Assembly: GCF_016863655.1 (NCBI RefSeq)
Contig: NZ_BOPH01000073.1
Location: 62,001 to 126,000 of the forward strand
Direction: 5' to 3'
From: Virgisporangium ochraceum
GTDB lineage: Bacteria; Actinomycetota; Actinomycetes; Mycobacteriales; Micromonosporaceae
DNA length: 64,000 nucleotides
Below the pieces are notes generated by a model, which saw only the letters and a list, made by a program, of their open reading frames with translations, had not been told where the DNA came from and searched no databases. The number at the start of each line of letters is the position of its first letter. Positions within the stretch are counted from its first letter, which is position 1. Both the position numbers and the translations under genes were made by a program. This document shows, one piece after another, positions 15,402 to 24,648 of the stretch.

Positions 15402-16706
15402 GTGGCGATCGCGACCTCTACCCCCGTTCCCTGGCCGGCACCCACCGCGTCCGGTCCGGTGACCTCCTCGGTGCGCCTGCCCGGCTCCAAGTCGATGACG
15501 GCACGGGCCCTCGTGCTCGCGGCGGTCTCGACCGGCACCAGCACGCTGCGGGCGCCGCTGCGGGCCCGTGACACCGAGCTGATGGCGGCCGGGTTGCGCG
15601 CCCTCGGGGTCCACGTCTCCTCGCGCGACGACGAGCTGTGGACTGTGCGGGCCCGCCCGCTGTCCGGGCCGGCCTCCATCGACGTGGGGCTCGCGGGCAC
15701 GGTGATGCGGTTCCTGCCGGCGGTCGCCGCGCTGGCCGACGGTCCCGTGACCTTCGACGGCGACCCGGCGGCCCGGCAGCGGCCGATGGCGCCGCTGATC
15801 ACGGCGCTGCGCGCGCTCGGCGTCGACATCGCCTCGGCCAACGGCGGGTTGCCGCTCACCGTCAACGGTTCCGGCCGGGTGCAGGGCGGCGAGGTGACCA
15901 TCGACGCGTCGGCCTCCAGCCAGCTCGTCTCCGGTCTGCTGCTGGCCGCCAGCGAGTTCGACCGCGGCATCGTGGTGCGCCACGACGGCCCGAAGGTGCC
16001 CAGCGCGCCGCACCTGCGCATGACCACCCAGATGCTGCGGCTCGCGGGTGCCGCCGTCGACGACAGCACGCCGAACGTGTGGACCGTCGAGTCCGGCCGG
16101 CTCACCGGCCGGGCCTGGAACATCGAGCCCGACCTCAGCGGCGCCGCGCCGTTCCTCGCGGCCGCCCTGGTCACCGGCGGCGAGGTGACGATCGCAGACT
16201 GGCCCATCGGCACCACCCAGCCCGGCGACCAGCTCCGTGAGCTGCTCACCACGATGGGCGGCGCCGCCACGCTGACCCCCGAGGGCCTCACCCTGCGCGG
16301 CACCGGCCGCATCCACGGGCTCACCGCCGACCTGTCCGAGGTGGGCGAGCTGACGCCGGTGCTGGCCGCACTGGCCGCGCTCGCCGACTCGCCGTCGCGC
16401 CTGACCGGCATCGGCCACATCCGCGCACACGAGACCGACCGGCTGGCCGCGCTGGCCCGGGAGCTCGGCCGGCTGGGTGTGCAGGTCCACGAGCTGGCCG
16501 ACGGCCTGGAGATCCACCCGCGACCGCTCACCGGCTCGGTCTTCGAGACCTACGACGACCACCGCATGGCGCACGCCGCGGCCGTCATCGGGCTCACCGT
16601 TCCGGGCGTGAACCTCACCGACGTCGCGTGCACCTCCAAGACACTCCCGCAGTTTCCGGCACTATGGTCAGCGATGGTGCGGGGAACAGCGGGAGGAAAC
16701 GGCTGA
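15402..16706 (+). CDS. aroA: 3-phosphoshikimate 1-carboxyvinyltransferase (EPSP synthase)
   Basis: This 434-residue shikimate-pathway enzyme joins phosphoenolpyruvate to shikimate-3-phosphate. It starts at GTG 15402. The substrate-binding LPGSKSMTARAL, the GLAGTVMRFLPA loop and the C-terminal FETYDDHRMAHAAAVIGL are all present. Its end overlaps the rsgA start by 43 bases in another frame, so the two are co-transcribed, again as in mycobacteria. Confidence 0.95.
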   Translation: MAIATSTPVPWPAPTASGPVTSSVRLPGSKSMTARALVLAAVSTGTSTLRAPLRARDTELMAAGLRALGVHVSSRDDELWTVRARPLSGPASIDVGLAGTVMRFLPAVAALADGPVTFDGDPAARQRPMAPLITALRALGVDIASANGGLPLTVNGSGRVQGGEVTIDASASSQLVSGLLLAASEFDRGIVVRHDGPKVPSAPHLRMTTQMLRLAGAAVDDSTPNVWTVESGRLTGRAWNIEPDLSGAAPFLAAALVTGGEVTIADWPIGTTQPGDQLRELLTTMGGAATLTPEGLTLRGTGRIHGLTADLSEVGELTPVLAALAALADSPSRLTGIGHIRAHETDRLAALARELGRLGVQVHELADGLEIHPRPLTGSVFETYDDHRMAHAAAVIGLTVPGVNLTDVACTSKTLPQFPALWSAMVRGTAGGNG

Positions 16707-17770
16707 CACGCAAACGCGAGTACGACGAGGACGACGTCCGGATCCGACCGGGTCGGTCCTCGCGCCCGCGTACGCGTCAACGGCCCAAGCACAGCGACGC
16801 GCTGACGGGGTTCGTCATCGCCGTCGACCGGGGCCGATACACCGTCTGGCTGCCCGACCAGGAGCGCAGCGTAACCACGATGCGGGCCCGGGAGCTGGGC
16901 CGGCACGGCGTGGTCGTCGGCGACCGGGTGCACATTGTCGGCGACACGACCGGCGACGCGGGCACCCTGGCGCGCATCGTGCGTATAGAAGAGCGTGACT
17001 CAACGCTCACGCGTACCGCCGACGACGTCGAGGGCTCGGTCGAGGGCCGGCAGGAACGCGTCGTGGTAGCGAACGCCGACCAGATGGTGATCGTCAGCGC
17101 GCTGGCCGACCCGCCGCCGCGCACCGGGTTCATCGACCGGTGCCTCGTGGCCGCCTACGACGCCGAGATCGACCCGCTGCTGTGCCTCACCAAGGCCGAC
17201 CTCGCCGGACCCGAGGCGCTGCTCGACTACTACACCGACCTCGACCTGCCCTACGTGCTCTGCCGGCCCGACCGGCCGCTCGACCTGCTCCTCGCCGAGC
17301 TGAGCGGCCGGCTGTCGGTGCTCGTCGGGCACTCCGGGGTGGGCAAGTCGACGCTCGTGAACCGGCTGGTGCCCGACGCCGACCGCGCCGTGGGCGTGGT
17401 GAGCGCGGTCGGCAAGGGCCGGCACACCTCGACCAGCGCGGTCGCGCTACGGCTGCCCGATGACGTGGGGTGGATCGTCGACACGCCCGGGGTGCGGTCG
17501 TTCGGGCTGGCGCACGTCACCGAGAACAGCATCCTGCACGGGTTCCCGGACCTGGTCGAGGCCTCGACCCGGTGCCCACCGAACTGCGACCACACCGGCG
17601 CCGGAGGCGAATGCGGGCTCGACATGCTGGTGGCCGAGGGCGGTGCCGACCCGCGGCGGCTGGCGTCGTACCGCCGGCTGCTCGCGCTGAAGGCAGGTGA
17701 CGATCCGAACCGGTTCCGCGAGGATATCGGTGCCGGTGAAAATGATCCTGGGGAGCAAACGCATGGCTGA
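16664..17770 (+). CDS. rsgA: ribosome small-subunit-dependent GTPase RsgA
   Basis: This 368-residue circularly permuted GTPase helps mature the 30S subunit. An N-terminal OB fold is followed by G4 (TKAD), then G1 (GHSGVGKST) and G3 (DTPG), the order typical of the YjeQ family. A C-terminal zinc site, CPPNCDHTGAGGEC, closes the protein. ATG 16664 was chosen as the first start that follows the conserved aroA C-terminus. The basic N-terminal tail (RKRLTRKREYDEDD) is normal for actinobacteria. Confidence 0.94.
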   Translation: MVSDGAGNSGRKRLTRKREYDEDDVRIRPGRSSRPRTRQRPKHSDALTGFVIAVDRGRYTVWLPDQERSVTTMRARELGRHGVVVGDRVHIVGDTTGDAGTLARIVRIEERDSTLTRTADDVEGSVEGRQERVVVANADQMVIVSALADPPPRTGFIDRCLVAAYDAEIDPLLCLTKADLAGPEALLDYYTDLDLPYVLCRPDRPLDLLLAELSGRLSVLVGHSGVGKSTLVNRLVPDADRAVGVVSAVGKGRHTSTSAVALRLPDDVGWIVDTPGVRSFGLAHVTENSILHGFPDLVEASTRCPPNCDHTGAGGECGLDMLVAEGGADPRRLASYRRLLALKAGDDPNRFREDIGAGENDPGEQTHG

Positions 17771-18116
17771 CCTGACGCGTGCCGTGGAGCGGCACTGCGA
17801 ACTCTTCAACGAGTGCGTCCGCACGGGCGACTGGGCGCCCTTCACGGCGTCGCTCACCGACGACGCGCTGATGGCGTTCACCAACATGCCGGTGGGCCCG
17901 TTCCACGGCCGCGACCAGATCGCCGTCGCCTACGCCGAACAGCCGCCGACCGACACGATGACGCTGGAGGCGGTGGAGACGCTCGACCAGGACACCGCCC
18001 GCGCCCTGTTCATGTGGGACGCGAGCGGCGACGACGGGCAGATGCTCCTGCGCTGGCGCGGCGACCAGGTGTCGGCGATCGAGGTGACGTTCGGCGCTCA
18101 GACCACGTCGACGTAA
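17763..18116 (+). CDS. NTF2-like (SnoaL-fold) protein
   Basis: This 117-residue protein starts at ATG 17763 behind GGGGAG and overlaps the rsgA stop by 8 bases. The alternation of an N-terminal helix (RAVERHCELFNECV), TDDALMAFTNMP and PFHGRDQIAVAY is typical of nuclear-transport-factor-2 folds used for small-molecule binding or isomerase chemistry. No catalytic residues can be assigned. Its 3' end overlaps the convergent DUF2087 gene by 19 bases. Confidence 0.75.
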   Translation: MADLTRAVERHCELFNECVRTGDWAPFTASLTDDALMAFTNMPVGPFHGRDQIAVAYAEQPPTDTMTLEAVETLDQDTARALFMWDASGDDGQMLLRWRGDQVSAIEVTFGAQTTST

Positions 18117-18637
18117 CCGCCGGTGCGCCAGTACTCGCCCTTCTCCCGTTCCATCAGCGACTCGTCGATGAGGTAGCGGCGCAGGGCGGCGTAGTCGTCG
18201 TTCCATGCCCGCAGGACCGCGTTGACCTCCTTCTCCGGATACCGCACACCCGGCTCGAAGGCGAGCACGATGTGCTCCAGCACCACCCGGCGCTTCGCCC
18301 ACGCCGAGGGCAACTGGGGGATCCGGCCGTCGACGATGAACGTGCGCAGCACCGCGTCGCGCTGCCGGTCGGGGTCCATGGGCTCGGCCGGCTCCGCGTG
18401 GGTCCCATGTTCTCTGACCGCGTCCTTGAACGCCGACACCTCCGCGACCAGGGCGCCCCCGGCGGACCCGACCAGACCTCCCTGTTCGAGCCTGCGCAAC
18501 GCCGCCATCACCGTGCGCATCGGGAGGGCCGTGGCGTTCACCACATCGGCCGGCGCCGACGCCCCCAGCACCACGGCCGCGAACACCCGCAGCCGGTCTG
18601 GCTCGGCAAGCTGGCCGCAGAGTACGTCCGGTCTCAT
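18098..18637 (-). CDS. DUF2087-domain protein with ArsR-like helix-turn-helix
   Basis: This 179-residue protein starts at ATG 18637. The first 75 residues look like a winged helix (LAEPDRLRVFAAVVLGA, then TALPMRTVMAALRRLEQGGLV). The C-terminal part holds the DUF2087 signature KRRVVLEHIVLAFEPGVRYPEKEVNAVLR and DYAALRRYLIDESLMER. Such proteins are probably transcriptional regulators; the ligand is unknown. It is divergent from hisN with a 38-base gap. Confidence 0.85.
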   Translation of the reverse strand: MRPDVLCGQLAEPDRLRVFAAVVLGASAPADVVNATALPMRTVMAALRRLEQGGLVGSAGGALVAEVSAFKDAVREHGTHAEPAEPMDPDRQRDAVLRTFIVDGRIPQLPSAWAKRRVVLEHIVLAFEPGVRYPEKEVNAVLRAWNDDYAALRRYLIDESLMEREKGEYWRTGGYVDVV

Positions 18638-18675
18638 GGTTGCCACGCTAACGGGGTCGACTAGCGTTTTACCGC

Positions 18676-19479
18676 ATGGCCCGGTACGCCGATGACCTCG
18701 CGCTCGCACACATGCTCGCCGACACCGCCGACTCGATCTCATCGGCCCGTTTCCGGGCTCAGGATCTGCACGTCTCCGAGAAGCCCGACCTCACCCCGGT
18801 CACCGACGCCGACACGGCGGTGGAGAAGGCGTTACGGGCGACCCTGTCCCGCGCCCGTCCCCGCGACGCCGTGCTCGGCGAGGAGTTCGGCGCCGCCGCG
18901 GCGCCGGCACCCGGCGGCGGCTCCCGCCAGTGGGTCATCGACCCGATCGACGGCACGATGAACTACGTCCGCGGGGTCCCGATCTGGGCCACGCTCATCG
19001 CGCTCCTCGACCACGACGAACCGGTGGTCGGCCTGGTGTCTGCGCCGGCGCTCGGACGGCGGTGGTGGGCCGGCGTCGGCCACGGCGCCTACGCCGGGCG
19101 GCACGCCGCGGCGGCCACGCCGATCAAGGTCTCCGGCGTGTCGCGAATGGGTGACGCGTCCTTCTGCTACTCGTCGCTGACCTCGTGGGAGGAGGTCGGC
19201 AAGCTCGACGCGATGCTCGACCTGATGCGGTCGTCGTGGCGCACCCGGGCTTACGGCGACTTCTACGGCTACATGCTGCTCGCCGAGGGCGCCCTCGACG
19301 TGATGCTCGAGCCGGAACTGTCGCTGTGGGACGTCGCCGCGCTGGTACCGATCGTCACCGAGGCGGGTGGCGAGTTCACCGACCTCACCGGCCGGCGCGG
19401 CCCCGGCGGCGGCAGTGCCGTCGCCACGAACGGGAAGCTGCACGCCACGGTGCTGGAGCGCATCGGTCTCGACTCTTAG
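18676..19479 (+). CDS. hisN: histidinol-phosphatase, inositol monophosphatase family
   Basis: This 267-residue Mg-dependent phosphatase carries LTPVTDADTAVE, GEEFG, the metal site DPIDGTMNYVRG and the late WDVAALVPIVTEAGG. These are hallmarks of the IMPase fold and in actinobacteria of HisN, which makes histidinol from histidinol phosphate. The placement after the aroA-rsgA pair is the common actinobacterial order. Inositol or fructose-bisphosphate phosphatase activity is the alternative. Confidence 0.88.
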   Translation: MARYADDLALAHMLADTADSISSARFRAQDLHVSEKPDLTPVTDADTAVEKALRATLSRARPRDAVLGEEFGAAAAPAPGGGSRQWVIDPIDGTMNYVRGVPIWATLIALLDHDEPVVGLVSAPALGRRWWAGVGHGAYAGRHAAAATPIKVSGVSRMGDASFCYSSLTSWEEVGKLDAMLDLMRSSWRTRAYGDFYGYMLLAEGALDVMLEPELSLWDVAALVPIVTEAGGEFTDLTGRRGPGGGSAVATNGKLHATVLERIGLDS

Positions 19480-19500
19480 CTTCGACGCGTTTCGCGGCCT

Positions 19501-19521
19501 GCCCGGTGATCGCTACCGGGC
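19501..19521 (+). terminator. candidate terminator after hisN
   Basis: GCCCGGT (19501-19507) and ACCGGGC (19515-19521) form a 7-bp stem with a 7-base loop, 22 bases past the hisN stop. There is only a short T-rich tail, so it may be read through into the next gene on the same strand. Confidence 0.45.
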
Positions 19522-19538
19522 CGTTCTAAGCTCTCCGG

Positions 19539-20426
19539 GTGACCGGTGGTTGGGGTTTCCTCGCGGCGATGGTCGTCGCGTACGGCGTGGCGAACCTCCT
19601 GCAGTCGATCGCTGCCGCCAACACCGACCTCCACCAGGGCTTCAGCCCGCGGCTCCTGTGGCGCCTGGGACAGCACAAGGCGTACCTGTTCGGAATCGGA
19701 TTCCAGTTCGCGGCGTTCGCGCTGGCGTTCCTCGCCCGGCGCGACCTTCCGCTGTTCCTGGTGCAGTCGGCGGTGGCCGCCGGGCTCGGCGTCACGGCCG
19801 TGCTGGGCGTGCTGGTGCTGAAGTGGAAGCTGCCCACCACCGAGATCCTGCTGCTCGCGTTGCTGTGCTTCGGCCTGGCCGGGTTGATCATTTCGGCCGA
19901 GCCGATGCCGTCGCGCCCGATGGGCAGCCTCGGCGTGGCGCTGCTGGCCCTCGCGTTGCTGGTGATCGCCTTGGGCGGGTTCTTCGCCGTCCGGATGCAC
20001 GGCGCACCCGGCTCGGTGGTGCTCGGCTCGCTCGCGGGGCTGGCCTTCGGCGCCGCGGCGGTGGCCTCGCGTCCGCTGGCCTCGGTGCACCACCTCGACG
20101 GGTTCTTCCTCGCCGACCCGCTGCTGTACCTCCTGGTCGGCCACTCGGTCGTCGGCCAGCTCCTGCTGGGGCTCGCGATGCAGCGCGGCTCGACCACCGC
20201 CGCCGTGGCCGCGATGGACGCGGCCGCGGCCGTACCGGCGGCGGTGATCGGACTGCTGTTCCTCGGCGACAGCATCCACCCCGGGCGGGAGTGGGTGGCC
20301 GCGCTCGGCTTCGTGGGCACGCTGGCGTCGGTCATCGGGCTGAGCTACTACGCCGAACCGCAGCACCACCACGAGATCAGCCAGCCCGCCCATCCGCCGC
20401 TGCGCGAGCACGTCCCGGCACGCTAG
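19539..20426 (+). CDS. DMT-superfamily-like multi-pass membrane protein
   Basis: This 295-residue protein starts at GTG 19539. Nine or ten hydrophobic helices are visible with a duplicated pattern typical of EamA/DMT transporters (WGFLAAMVVAYGVANLLQ at the start, then VAAMDAAAAVPAAVIGLLFLGD near the end). A cytoplasmic His-rich tail (EPQHHHEI) closes the protein. Substrate is unknown. It overlaps the convergent next gene by 4 bases. Confidence 0.78.
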   Translation: MTGGWGFLAAMVVAYGVANLLQSIAAANTDLHQGFSPRLLWRLGQHKAYLFGIGFQFAAFALAFLARRDLPLFLVQSAVAAGLGVTAVLGVLVLKWKLPTTEILLLALLCFGLAGLIISAEPMPSRPMGSLGVALLALALLVIALGGFFAVRMHGAPGSVVLGSLAGLAFGAAAVASRPLASVHHLDGFFLADPLLYLLVGHSVVGQLLLGLAMQRGSTTAAVAAMDAAAAVPAAVIGLLFLGDSIHPGREWVAALGFVGTLASVIGLSYYAEPQHHHEISQPAHPPLREHVPAR

Positions 20427-21112
20427 GGCCAGGCGGGCTCGGTCTTCATCAGGTCCTCGACGGCCCGGCGCTCGCCGTCCTCGGCTACGACTTCGACCAG
20501 TTGTTTCGCGCGCTCCCAGGCCGCGCGGGCGCCGGGACCGTCACCGGTGGCGGCGAGGGATCGCGCCAGAACCTCCGCGGCGAGCGGGCGGTCCCAGTCC
20601 TCCATCGCCTCGGGGTGCTCCTCGACGAGCTGAGCGCACCTCCGGGCGTGGCGCAGCGCCAGGTCGGGTTCGCCGATGCGCACGGCCACCGAGGCGATCA
20701 GGTGCTCGCCACGGGCGTGGTTGGCGGTGTTGCCGGCCTCCAACCAGTGGTAGGTCGAGGCGTAGGCGGCGTAGAGGAGCCGCTCGCGATCCGCGAGAGG
20801 GCTGTGCGGACCGATCTGCTCCAGCAGGTCCCAGGTCTCGTTGTTGAGCTGGACGCCGAACCAGCGGTGCAGGTCGCGCTCGGCGACCTGCTTCCGGCCG
20901 ACCTCGGTCATGAGGTCGTGCCAGCCGGCGAAGCCGTACTCGCGGGCCACGACGAGCTGCGCGTCGCGCAGGGTGAACTCGTCCGGACGCTTCTTCAGCG
21001 CCTCGGCCCGCTTCAACGCGGCCGGGTTACCGCCGACGACGGCCCGGCGCAGGTCCTTGGCCTGGCCGCGGAGCTGGGTGAGGTCGGGCCGGGTGGGTAG
21101 CTCGGTGGTCAC
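20423..21112 (-). CDS. hypothetical protein with ankyrin/TPR-like helical repeats
   Basis: GTG 21112 has GGAGA 7 bases upstream and gives 229 residues. The N-terminal segment LRGQAKDLRRAVVGG and the AQLVVAREYGFAGWHDLM motif are a recurrent module of actinobacterial ankyrin-type proteins. The rest is helical with TPR-like pairs (ALRHARRCAQLVEEHPEAM, ARAAWERAKQLVEVV). No catalytic residues are visible. A protein-interaction role is the safest guess. Confidence 0.75.
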   Translation of the reverse strand: MTTELPTRPDLTQLRGQAKDLRRAVVGGNPAALKRAEALKKRPDEFTLRDAQLVVAREYGFAGWHDLMTEVGRKQVAERDLHRWFGVQLNNETWDLLEQIGPHSPLADRERLLYAAYASTYHWLEAGNTANHARGEHLIASVAVRIGEPDLALRHARRCAQLVEEHPEAMEDWDRPLAAEVLARSLAATGDGPGARAAWERAKQLVEVVAEDGERRAVEDLMKTEPAWP

Positions 21113-21316
21113 GGGACATCTCCGTCTCCGCGCCCGGCGTCCGCTGACCACCGGACGCGACGGGAGGGCACACAGTCACGGAGTCGTCTTTTGCAGGAGT
21201 CCAGGTGCACTCGGTGCTTGCCGCGGACAGGAGGCGCCCTGGTGCGCGCTGGGCACAGCTTCCGCCATGCCCGGAGCGCGCGTCAAGCTCCCGCGTTCCT
21301 GCTTCAGGCGGTCCTG

Positions 21317-21502
21317 CTATGCGGGACGCGTCGTGTCGCCCTTGCCGGTCTTCTCCTGCGCAACGTCGACGACCTTGTCGATCATGCCGCTGTGCTTGTG
21401 ACCGGTGCGCTTGTCGACCTCGTCGCCGAGCTTCTCGAGCGCCTGGTCCACTTTATCGTCGTGCCGGTCGGCAAGGTCCTTCACCCGGTCGATGAAACTC
21501 AT
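21317..21502 (-). CDS. antitoxin-like small protein (MT0933 family)
   Basis: This 61-residue protein begins MSFIDRVKDLADRHDDKVDQALEKLGD, highly charged and helical, and ends with GMIDKVVDVAQEKTGKG. It matches the small actinobacterial proteins annotated as MT0933-like antitoxins. No toxin gene adjoins it, so the antitoxin label is weak; a stress-related desiccation-type protein is equally possible. The start ATG 21502 follows AGAGGA with an 8-base spacer. Confidence 0.75.
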   Translation of the reverse strand: MSFIDRVKDLADRHDDKVDQALEKLGDEVDKRTGHKHSGMIDKVVDVAQEKTGKGDTTRPA

Positions 21503-21615
21503 CGCGCGCGTCCTCTCGGTCGGGGTCCGTTGGCCCAGCCTACGGTCATCACCCGTCACGCCGACCCCGATCCGGCGATTGACCACGAAGCGTAACCACC
21601 GTTTGACTTCTCCGC

Positions 21616-22416
21616 GTGAGACGCCTCCCCGCGATCGTCGCCGCCCTGGGTTTTGTCCTGATGCCGCTGGCGGCACCCTTTCCGGCCGCTGCTGCGCCCA
21701 CCGTGCCCTCCGCCCCCGAGGAAGCCCTGCCGTGGAGCACGCTGACTACACCCGGCCGCGGGGTCCAACTGCTGTACCGGGGTGGCCTGAGCGCGTCGGG
21801 CACGGTCGCCGACAGCAGCGGCCACGACCTCGACGGCACGATCGAGACCGGCGGCGGCGGATCCGTGACGTCGGTGGCCGGCCGGTTCCTGCGTTTCCCG
21901 GGTGGCTCGTGCCCGGTGGCACCCTGCCCGCAGGCGATCGTGCGCCCCTCGCGCGGGGACACGCTGGTTCCCGGCGACGGCATCTTCAGCTTCGGTGCAG
22001 ACGTGCGGCTCACCGAACCACCGTCCACTGTGGCCGGCATGAACGTGTTCCAGTTCGGCGCCGCCGGTACGGGTCTGCAGCAGTGGAAACTGCAGGTCGA
22101 CTCCGGCCGGCCGTCGTGCCGCTGGTCCGACGGCACCGCCGTGGTGCTGCTGCCGGCGGACCTCGCGCTCGTTCCGGGGACGTGGTACCGCGTGCGGTGC
22201 ACCCGGCTCAGCGCGTCGGTGTTCGAGACGCGGGTGGTCCATCCGACGACGGGGCGGCCGGTGGCGCCGCCGGCGCGTCAGACGACGACGATGGGGCCGA
22301 TCGTGCCCACGGGGGCACCGGTGATCGCGGGCAAGCGGGTCAACGCGGCACAGTCCGATGTGGACACCGACCAGTTCCACGGCGACCTGGACAACGTCTA
22401 CTTCTGGCGTGCATAG
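21616..22416 (+). CDS. secreted LamG/concanavalin-like protein
   Basis: This 266-residue protein starts at GTG 21616 with an export signal (basic MRR, hydrophobic core, cleavage near AAAA at about 26-29). The mature part follows the LamG pattern, with SSGHDLDGTIETG, FSFGADVRLTEP, WKLQVDSG, GTWYRVRCTR and the closing FHGDLDNVYFWRA. Such domains bind sugars or matrix in the cell envelope. Four cysteines could form two disulfides. There is no enzymatic domain. Confidence 0.82.
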   Translation: MRRLPAIVAALGFVLMPLAAPFPAAAAPTVPSAPEEALPWSTLTTPGRGVQLLYRGGLSASGTVADSSGHDLDGTIETGGGGSVTSVAGRFLRFPGGSCPVAPCPQAIVRPSRGDTLVPGDGIFSFGADVRLTEPPSTVAGMNVFQFGAAGTGLQQWKLQVDSGRPSCRWSDGTAVVLLPADLALVPGTWYRVRCTRLSASVFETRVVHPTTGRPVAPPARQTTTMGPIVPTGAPVIAGKRVNAAQSDVDTDQFHGDLDNVYFWRA

Positions 22417-22439
22417 GCTTTCTGGGACGGGCGTGAGCG

Positions 22440-22859
22440 CTATTCCAGGTCGTCGGCCGCGTCGGCGAGGTTCTGGGCCACCTTCGCCCATACGATCTGC
22501 CGCCACGGCGCACCCTGGCCGGCGGCCGCGGCCGCGTCGTAGAGGTCGCTGAGCTGACGGGTCAGCACGACGACGTTGGTGCGCAAGGGTTCCCCGTTCT
22601 CGTCCACCGGGTCGATCGGCGGCACGTTGGCCGTCACCAGGTCGACCGGGTCGCGGAGGCCGGCCTGCAGTTCCCGGTCCGCTTCCGCGAGCGTCGACGC
22701 GAAGCGGTTCCAGGGGACCCGGTTGTCGGGGTCGCGCGGGGCGTTGACGCCGGCGTGGAGGGCGAGCAGGAGAGCCTGTCGAGGCCCGACGTCGTCGGGA
22801 TCGGTCGCCACGGCGACCTCGGCGCTCACCTGGCTGAGGAGCACCAGAAAGCTGTTCAT
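22440..22859 (-). CDS. hypothetical protein
   Basis: This 139-residue mostly helical protein starts at ATG 22859 (MNSFLVLLSQVSAEV). It contains PRQALLLALHAGVNAP and LVTANVPPIDPVDENGE, without recognisable motifs, signal peptide or membrane helices. It is divergent from the gene at 22957. I do not recognise a family. Confidence 0.65.
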   Translation of the reverse strand: MNSFLVLLSQVSAEVAVATDPDDVGPRQALLLALHAGVNAPRDPDNRVPWNRFASTLAEADRELQAGLRDPVDLVTANVPPIDPVDENGEPLRTNVVVLTRQLSDLYDAAAAAGQGAPWRQIVWAKVAQNLADAADDLE

Positions 22860-22956
22860 GTCGGGCACTGTGACGCCCACCGGCACGCAATGCAACCCGG
22901 GACCCGAAATCACCGGTTCTCTGTATGCTGACGCCGGTCGATCACCGGGAGCTGAC

Positions 22957-23631
22957 ATGCCGCCGTGGCCCAAGACCTCTTTCGACTCCGCCGACGCGGA
23001 GCTGGATCTGAGCAGGTTCGACTTCGACGTGGATTTCGACGCCGCCTACGTCCACTCTGGTTCTCTGCACATCGACGGCGACTGGAGCGGCGGCGACCTG
23101 TTCCGCCGGTGCGGCCTCGACCCCGACGGCCGCTATCTGGGCGAGTTGACCGCGTTCGTCGTCGACGGCGACCTGACCGTCGACGGCACGCTGGATCTGG
23201 ACGCCGGCGTGAAGGAGTCGTTCGCCCTGATGGTGACCGGCGCCCTGAGGGCGGAGGTCCTGACCCTGGACGCCACGATGCTGTTCGTGTTCGGCGGCGC
23301 CCAGGTATCCCGCCTGATCGACTTCACGACGAACGACGGAACGCTGTCGATCGCCGGCACCACCACCTGCCCCCTGACCATCTGCGACGAGGGTGACCTG
23401 AACCTGCGAAGCACCGGCCACATCCTGTGCCGCTTCTCCACGACTCTCCCCGACCCCCACCCCCCGGTCGACGACCCGGACGACTGGCCCCAGCCGACGA
23501 TCACATTGAGCCGGGCCGAGGTTCCGTCTGCGTTGGCGGAAGGCCTCTACGACGAATCCCACTGGGTCGACTCGGAGTTGGCGGTGAACTGGGCCCGCGC
23601 GGGACGGCCACTCCTGATCGGCACGTCGTAG
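22957..23631 (+). CDS. hypothetical protein with beta-helix-like repeats
   Basis: ATG 22957 follows CGGGAG. The 224-residue product has regularly spaced short strands (SGSLHIDGDW, AFVVDGDLTVDGTLDL, LMVTGALRAEVL, DGTLSIAGTTTC), the pattern of bactofilin-like or right-handed beta-helix folds. There is no signal peptide. It could polymerise like polymer-forming cytoskeletal proteins, but this rests on pattern only. The last 60 residues contain a helical acidic segment. Confidence 0.7.
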   Translation: MPPWPKTSFDSADAELDLSRFDFDVDFDAAYVHSGSLHIDGDWSGGDLFRRCGLDPDGRYLGELTAFVVDGDLTVDGTLDLDAGVKESFALMVTGALRAEVLTLDATMLFVFGGAQVSRLIDFTTNDGTLSIAGTTTCPLTICDEGDLNLRSTGHILCRFSTTLPDPHPPVDDPDDWPQPTITLSRAEVPSALAEGLYDESHWVDSELAVNWARAGRPLLIGTS

Positions 23632-23740
23632 GTCGCGCGGGTGGGGCTCCGGAAGATCGCGCCCGGCCGACGGGGCGCCGCTTCTCGATCCGTCCTTGGT
23701 CACAGATCTGGTCGCAGGACCTTGCCTGCCGCCTGCTGAT

Positions 23741-24415
23741 CTACTTGGTCTTCGACCAGGTGCCACAGCGCTGCGAAGTGAAGTCCTGGCCCGCCTTGAG
23801 CGTGACGGTGAGGTTGCCTCCGCCGATATGGTTTTCGATGATGTCGGACCCGTTGCTGCCAGACTTGGTGATAGACCAGTAGCAGTCGGACCCCGCCCCA
23901 ATAGCTCGATACGTCCCGGGTTGGATATCGACGCCGACGCTGTACGTACCCTCCTCGATCGTCGCGCCGCCGGCTGCCGGCGGCGCAGCGCCAGCGGGTG
24001 GGGCGGCTGTGACGGTAACCGTCGAGGTCACTGGGGCCGGTGCGGCTGCCGAGGCAGTCACTGTTTCCGTCACTGTTCTGGCATCTGGCACCGGCGTCGC
24101 AGACGTCGCCTTGGGCGACTTGTCTTGGCTGCCCGCAGCACCGATACCCAGGCCTGCGAAGCAGGAGATCAAGATCGCGGCAATGCCACCTCCGATCGCA
24201 ATCGGCAGCGGCACGCCCCGCCGTGGCCGACTCGGCGCGGGTGCCATTGGCCGTGGAGGTGGAAGGGCTGCCGGAGGTGATCCGTTGAAGCCTTGCGGAG
24301 CGACGCCTGGAGAAACCGGCGCCGAGCTGATCGGGAAGGGCTGGAACGGACCCGGCTGGGCGGTGGTCAGGTTGTCGTGGGTGGGCTCACCACCTGTAGT
24401 TGTCACGCCCGCCAT
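23741..24415 (-). CDS. membrane-anchored protein with proline-rich tail and extracytoplasmic beta domain
   Basis: This 224-residue protein starts at ATG 24415. Residues 1-70 are Pro/Ala-rich and cytoplasmic, a single membrane helix (GGGIAAILISCFAGLGIGAAG) follows, then a Thr/Val/Ala-rich linker. The C-terminal domain, GTYSVGVDIQPGTYRAIGAG through CYWSITKSG and TSQRCGTW, is a small beta domain with two cysteines widespread in actinobacteria and their phages. Function is unknown. Confidence 0.8.
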   Translation of the reverse strand: MAGVTTTGGEPTHDNLTTAQPGPFQPFPISSAPVSPGVAPQGFNGSPPAALPPPRPMAPAPSRPRRGVPLPIAIGGGIAAILISCFAGLGIGAAGSQDKSPKATSATPVPDARTVTETVTASAAAPAPVTSTVTVTAAPPAGAAPPAAGGATIEEGTYSVGVDIQPGTYRAIGAGSDCYWSITKSGSNGSDIIENHIGGGNLTVTLKAGQDFTSQRCGTWSKTK

Positions 24416-24648
24416 CGTCGCTCTAAGTACTGCTTCGATCACCCTCCGAACGGTTGGCATAGCGGCATTTCAGTACTGGCGACCGACGTCGCCTGGTCAA
24501 TCACCGGGTGACGTCCGGACATCCGACACTCCATATGGTCCGAGGTCACAGACCACAGACGCCACAGTGGGCCCTCTGTCCATCGGAAAGCGCCGAACGT
24601 ACTTTGAACCACTCTGGATGTTGTGGAAGCTCTCTACAAGGTCAAGCG

